17,975 nt of DNA from JBDTRY01 sp039931435 (GTDB lineage: Bacteria; Acidobacteriota; Thermoanaerobaculia; Gp7-AA8). Location: NCBI GenBank assembly GCA_039931435.1, contig JBDTRY010000057.1, positions 1-17,975 of the forward strand, in the 5' to 3' direction. The notes under the pieces were generated by a model that saw only the letters and a program-made list of their open reading frames with translations, made no database searches and was not told where the DNA came from. Positions within the stretch are counted from its first letter, which is position 1. Each line of letters starts with the position of its first letter. The translations under genes were made by a program, and so were the position numbers. Shown one piece after another: positions 14,412-17,975 of the stretch.

Positions 14412-15494
14412 ATGCCGGTCATGACTTTCGGCCTGATCGGTAGCGAGAGAATCGTCGCGGCGGCCTGGGGCCTGGTCTTCACCGCTCTGCTGGCGGTCCT
14501 GATCGTTTTCGGTTCCCGGAACCTGCAGCACTTTGATGCGGCGCTCGTCGGTTACACGTTTGCCGTTCTGTTCTCGACGTTCGCCATCACCTATCGCTAC
14601 TCGATGTGGTTGCAGCGACCGCCGACGAAGCTGTACTGGCGACGCGGATGGCAGGTGTTTTTTCGACGAGAGTGGTTCGGACGGAACTCAGTGCAGTGGG
14701 TCAGACGCCTAACGCTCGACTTCGCCCTGAACCGGTTCATCGTTCACCGAGGCAGGGTGCGCGGCCTGACTCACGCGCTGATCATGTGGGGCTGCATACT
14801 GGCCTTCGCCATCACCTTTCCGCTGGTTTTCGGATGGATTCACTTCGAGACTGAACCGCAACGGCTGGACTGGTACCGGACCTATGTCTTCGGCGTTCCC
14901 ACCTTCGCTTTCCCTGTGCACTCTCTGGTCGGCTTTCTCACATTCCACGGACTGGTCTGGGCCTCATTCGCGGTGATTGCCGGGGTGATGCTGGCCATGA
15001 GACGGCGCATGCGAGATCACGGCGCTGCAGCAGTGCAGCGATTCGGCGAAGACATCCTGCCGCTCGTCCTTCTTTTTGCCATCAGTGTAACGGGGTTGAT
15101 GCTCACGGCCAGCTACACCTGGATGAAGGGTTATGGCTACGAATTCCTCTCTCTGCTGCACGCCATCACCGTGATCTTCACACTGCTGTATCTGCCGTTC
15201 GGAAAGTTCTTTCACATCTTTCAGCGTCCTGCGCAACTTGGTGTGGCTTTCTATAAAGACATCGGGCCTCTCGAGGGGATGGCCTTCTGTGCCCGTTGCC
15301 GCGAGCCGTACGCATCGCAGATGCACGTCGATGATCTCATTGCCGTGGAACGGCAGCTCGGATATCGGTACGAGATGAAGGGCTCTGTCGACCACTACCA
15401 GCGCATTTGTCCTGCCTGCCGTCGTTCGATGCTGGCAATCGCCCAGGGCTCTCTCTGGCAGAAGAACTTTGGAACGGATGGAATGCATGGCTGA
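14412..15494 (+). CDS. NarI/DsrM-like membrane cytochrome b subunit with C-terminal double-CxxC module
   Basis: 360 residues with about six membrane helices (about 14-34, 44-63, 122-141, 173-196, 214-232, 247-264). His250 and His268 lie 18 residues apart in LLHAITVIFTLLYLPFGKFFHIF, the same spacing as the heme ligands His187/His205 of NarI. His121 (RVRGLTHALIMWGC), His170 and His179 are candidates for the opposite ligands. It would pass electrons between quinol and the molybdoenzyme. After the last helix, a soluble tail carries FCARCREPY (Cys293, Cys296) and ICPACRRSM (Cys333, Cys336), a zinc-ribbon or rubredoxin-like arrangement not part of ordinary NarI. ATG 14412 is used; ATG 14421 has AGGA at better spacing. 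The 3' end overlaps the next start by 8 nt (ATGGCTGA), pointing to translational coupling. Confidence 0.75.
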   Translation: MPVMTFGLIGSERIVAAAWGLVFTALLAVLIVFGSRNLQHFDAALVGYTFAVLFSTFAITYRYSMWLQRPPTKLYWRRGWQVFFRREWFGRNSVQWVRRLTLDFALNRFIVHRGRVRGLTHALIMWGCILAFAITFPLVFGWIHFETEPQRLDWYRTYVFGVPTFAFPVHSLVGFLTFHGLVWASFAVIAGVMLAMRRRMRDHGAAAVQRFGEDILPLVLLFAISVTGLMLTASYTWMKGYGYEFLSLLHAITVIFTLLYLPFGKFFHIFQRPAQLGVAFYKDIGPLEGMAFCARCREPYASQMHVDDLIAVERQLGYRYEMKGSVDHYQRICPACRRSMLAIAQGSLWQKNFGTDGMHG

Positions 15495-17760
15495 TCTGCC
15501 GCAAGACCAGAATCTGATTGCCGAGGTCTACGGTCCTCACTTGAACAGGATGGAGGGGTTGCGCCTCGACACTGGTGTCGAGCCGGACCGAGTGGTCTCC
15601 ACCCACTGTTGCTTCTGCGGGCAGCAGTGCGGAATCAATCTGAAGGTAAAAGACAACGAGGTCATTGGATTCGAGCCGCGATACGACTTCCCGTTCAACA
15701 AGGGGATGCTCTGCCCGAAAGGAGTGAAGCGCTACCTTCAGGGGAACCATCCCGACCGGCTCGTCTCAGCGGTGCAGCGTGATCCGTCTGCCCAGGGTGG
15801 TTTTCGGGCCATGCCCTATGAGGAAGCAATTGCACGCGTGGCCAGCGAAATCGAGCGCATTCAATCGACTTATGGCCCCGATGCTTTCGGAGTGTTGTCC
15901 GGAGCCAGCCTCACCACCGAAAAGTCCTACCTGATGGGCAAGTTCGCGCGGGTCTGCCTGAAGACCCGCTACATCGACTACAACGGCCGCTTGTGCATGG
16001 TCAGCGCCGGCGCGGCGAACAAGAAAGCCTTCGGTATCGACCGCAGCGCCAGTCCCTGGTCGGACATCCTCGAGGCCGAGGTGATCGTGATCGCCGGATC
16101 GAACACGGCCGAATGCTCCCCAATCACGACGAACTACGTCTGGCAGGCCCGGGAGAACGGCGGGAAAGTCATTGTCATCGATCCGCGCATCACTCCCATC
16201 GCCAGGACCGCTGACGTTTTTCTCCCGGTCAAACCGGGACGCGACGTGGCTCTCTTCAACGGCATTCTTCATCTTATGATCGAGAACGACTGGCTCGACC
16301 ATGAGTTCATCGCCAACCAGACGGTAGGGTTCGAGGCCGTTGCCGAACATGTCGCTCAATGGACGCCGCGGCGCACCGCCGAGGTTACGGGCGTGGCCGA
16401 GAAGCTGATCAGACAGGCCGCGGAAATATGGGGGCAGGCCAGGACGAGCTTCCTGATGCACGCCCGCGGAATCGAGCACCACTCTCATGGCGTACAGAAC
16501 TGTCTCAGCACAATCAACATCGTGCTGGCCTCGGGACGTATCGGAAGGCCCTTTTGCGCCTATGGCACCGTCGTCGGCCAGGGCAACGGGCAGGGAGGGC
16601 GTGAGCACGGACAGAAGGCCGAACAGCTTCCAGGCTGGCGGGATATAACCAATCCGGAACATCGCCAGTACATTGCCGGAGTATGGGGCGTCAACGCCGC
16701 CGATATTCCTCAGGCCGGGGTGGACTGCTACGAGATGGTGAGGAAGATCGATGCCGGCGAGATCCGCGGCCTGCTTTTGATCTGCTTCAACCCAGTAGTC
16801 TCTCTTCCGGACAACGCCTTCGTCAAGAAGGCGTTGTCGAAGCTGGAGTTCTTTACTGTCATCGATTTTTTCTTGAGCGAGACGGCGCAGTACGCCGATG
16901 TCGTCCTGCCGGGTTCGCTGCATGAGGAAGACGAAGGCGTCGTTGCCCAGGTGGAAGGGCTGGTGATCAAGATCAACAAGGCGGTCGATCCTCCCGGGGA
17001 TGCCCGCCAGGACTGGCGAATCATCCAGGACATCGCCAGGGCCCTCGGTCGGCCCCACGGAATGACTTTCAACAGCCCGCGCGAAATTTTCGACGAGCTG
17101 CGCGTGGCGTCGAAGGGTGGCGTCGCTGACTACTACGGCATCACTTACGAAAAGATCGAGGCTATGGATGGAGTGGCCTGGCCCTGCCCGTCCGAGGATC
17201 ATCCAGGCACTCCCCGGCTTTTCGAGCCCGGCTCATGGAACCCGGTGGCCGCCGGGGCCGGGCCCTTCTACTTCCCGGACGGGAAGGCCCGCTTCAACGT
17301 CGCCGAATACGCGCCGCCGATGGAGGATGTCGATGACGAATATCCGATCATTCTCACGACCGGAAGGGTGATCAGCCAGTTCCTTTCAGGGACACAGACG
17401 CGGCGCATCGGTCCTCTCGTGGACCAGTATCCCGAACCTCGCATCGAACTCCATCCGAAGCTTGCCGCCTCGTATGGCATCGGCGATGGTGAGTGGACAA
17501 CGGTCGAATCAAGACGGGGAACGATCACGTTGAGGGCGCAGGTTGTGACCACCATCCGTCCGGACACGATCTTCGTTCCCTATCACTGGCCAGGCAGACG
17601 GTCGATCAACCAGCTCACAATCGCCGCGCAGGATCCGATCTCGAAGATTCCGGAGTACAAGGTTTGCGCGGTGCGCATCCGAAAAGCCAGTGTGGAAGAC
17701 GTAGCGAACTCAAAAGAGGCCGTCACCCCCCGGAAAGGAGCTGAGAACGGCGATGATTGA
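15487..17760 (+). CDS. Molybdopterin oxidoreductase, Nas/Nap-type nitrate reductase-like catalytic subunit
   Basis: 757 residues of the DMSO-reductase superfamily. The N-terminal 4Fe-4S site is HCCFCGQQCG...MLCPKG with Cys41, Cys44, Cys48 and Cys76, and Lys78 for electron transfer. The Mo ligand is expected to be Cys170 in NGRLCMVSA. Cys followed by Met is typical of Nap/Nas nitrate reductases, whereas formate dehydrogenases have (Sec/Cys)-His. GRIGRPFCAYGTVVGQGNGQGGRE is the usual cofactor-binding loop, and a C-terminal molydopterin-binding domain runs from about 618 (ILTTGR) to the end. No Tat or Sec signal exists, so the enzyme should stay in the cytoplasm. Start ATG 15487 overlaps the cytochrome gene; ATG 15478 and TTG 15469 are alternatives. 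The TGA overlaps the next ATG (ATGATTGA). Nitrate is the likeliest substrate, but another oxyanion cannot be excluded. Confidence 0.8.
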   Translation: MADLPQDQNLIAEVYGPHLNRMEGLRLDTGVEPDRVVSTHCCFCGQQCGINLKVKDNEVIGFEPRYDFPFNKGMLCPKGVKRYLQGNHPDRLVSAVQRDPSAQGGFRAMPYEEAIARVASEIERIQSTYGPDAFGVLSGASLTTEKSYLMGKFARVCLKTRYIDYNGRLCMVSAGAANKKAFGIDRSASPWSDILEAEVIVIAGSNTAECSPITTNYVWQARENGGKVIVIDPRITPIARTADVFLPVKPGRDVALFNGILHLMIENDWLDHEFIANQTVGFEAVAEHVAQWTPRRTAEVTGVAEKLIRQAAEIWGQARTSFLMHARGIEHHSHGVQNCLSTINIVLASGRIGRPFCAYGTVVGQGNGQGGREHGQKAEQLPGWRDITNPEHRQYIAGVWGVNAADIPQAGVDCYEMVRKIDAGEIRGLLLICFNPVVSLPDNAFVKKALSKLEFFTVIDFFLSETAQYADVVLPGSLHEEDEGVVAQVEGLVIKINKAVDPPGDARQDWRIIQDIARALGRPHGMTFNSPREIFDELRVASKGGVADYYGITYEKIEAMDGVAWPCPSEDHPGTPRLFEPGSWNPVAAGAGPFYFPDGKARFNVAEYAPPMEDVDDEYPIILTTGRVISQFLSGTQTRRIGPLVDQYPEPRIELHPKLAASYGIGDGEWTTVESRRGTITLRAQVVTTIRPDTIFVPYHWPGRRSINQLTIAAQDPISKIPEYKVCAVRIRKASVEDVANSKEAVTPRKGAENGDD
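16810..16838. repeat. Perfect 12-bp inverted repeat inside the molybdoenzyme gene
   Basis: GACAACGCCTTC (16810-16821), loop GTCAA, GAAGGCGTTGTC (16827-16838). It encodes part of DNAFVKKALSK. There is no T-run after either arm, so it is not a standard intrinsic terminator, but it would form a strong mRNA hairpin. Confidence 0.8.
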
Positions 17761-17975
17761 TGGAATGGAGTTCTTCGTCGACCCGAACCGCTGCATCGGC
17801 TGCCAGTCCTGCGTTGCAGCCTGTTCGGAGTGCGATACCCACCGGGGTCACTCGATGATCCACCTGCAGTACGTCGATCGCCCGATCTCGGTTCAGACCG
17901 TACCGGTGGTCTGTATGCATTGCGATTCGCCTACCTGCGCCGAGGTCTGTCCGGCCGATGCCATCAAGCGCACGG
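17753..17975 (+). CDS. 4Fe-4S ferredoxin-type electron-transfer subunit (3' end beyond window)
   Basis: Only the first 74 codons are present. Two cluster motifs are visible: C14-x2-C17-x2-C20-x3-C24 (CIGCQSCVAAC) and C54-x2-C57-x4-C62-x3-C66 (CMHCDSPTCAEVCPADAI). This is the start pattern of the NarH/DmsB/NrfC-like multi-cluster proteins that wire a molybdoenzyme to its membrane partner. An additional Cys27 follows the first motif. ATG 17753 overlaps the TGA of the molybdoenzyme by 8 nt (ATGATTGA); AAAGGAG lies 12 nt upstream, a little far. No signal peptide is present, in line with a cytoplasmic complex. The number of clusters and any further subunit (such as NrfD) lie outside the window. 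Confidence 0.9.
   Translation, partial: MIDGMEFFVDPNRCIGCQSCVAACSECDTHRGHSMIHLQYVDRPISVQTVPVVCMHCDSPTCAEVCPADAIKRT

Noticed and set aside
15766..17202. Long open frame (478 codons) on the minus strand opposite the molybdoenzyme gene
   Set aside because: It mirrors the high-GC codon pattern of the plus-strand gene, shows no recognisable domain, and the plus-strand gene has a full set of catalytic motifs.

Overview
The window is high-GC bacterial DNA carrying eleven intact or near-intact protein genes, one gene cut by the right edge, and two apparent regulator relics. The gene content is trehalose/maltose-to-glucan metabolism, a phosphoketolase shunt, an AniA-type copper nitrite reductase, a Nas/Nap-like molybdoenzyme with a NarI-like membrane partner, a PGM1-like ATP-grasp ligase and a Met-rich periplasmic protein. 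This suits a soil or sediment bacterium of the Acidobacteriota or a neighbouring phylum. That assignment is inferred from gene content and protein flavour only; no rRNA or other phylogenetic marker is present. No phage, transposase, CRISPR or tRNA signal was recognised.

Layout. 13-2037 (-): GlgE maltosyltransferase. 2350-3597 (+): MFS carrier, convergent with 3609-5204 (-), an exported TPR-like protein. 5275-6327 (-): nirK/aniA lipoprotein, directly upstream of the TPR gene on the same strand. 6328-6561: nirK promoter region, with a good ribosome binding site for a TTG start, a 14-bp FNR-size palindrome, and on the + strand the wreck of a NarL/LuxR-type response regulator. 6562-10064 (-): xfp and ackA, overlapping by 3 nt (TTGA), forming a phosphoketolase/acetate kinase unit. 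10361-11599 (+): a radical SAM protein with an unusual cysteine spacing, divergent from xfp. 11948-12421 (+): secreted Met-rich protein. About 12490-12715 (-): relic of a Crp/Fnr cyclic-nucleotide-binding domain. 12846-17975 (+): a tight run of ATP-grasp ligase, NarI-like cytochrome b with a C-terminal double-CxxC module, Nas/Nap-like molybdopterin oxidoreductase, and a 4Fe-4S ferredoxin-type electron-transfer subunit that continues off the window.

How it may work together (inference). The molybdoenzyme, ferredoxin subunit and cytochrome b could form a quinol-linked nitrate reductase-like complex, and NirK would remove the nitrite as NO. Xfp and AckA turn sugar phosphates into acetyl phosphate, acetate and ATP without redox cofactor cost, useful when electron acceptors are scarce. 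GlgE stores maltose 1-phosphate as alpha-glucan. The Met-rich protein could buffer periplasmic copper, the metal NirK needs. Both recognised transcription factors are decayed: a NarL-like one beside nirK and a Crp/Fnr-like one beside the nitrate-reductase-like operon. Control of these genes may therefore have been rewired or lost.

The best candidates for something undescribed are the radical SAM protein with a C-x10-C-x2-C cluster motif, the ATP-grasp peptide ligase placed 12 nt upstream of a respiratory-type redox operon, the double-CxxC tail on the NarI-like subunit, and the paired regulator relics.
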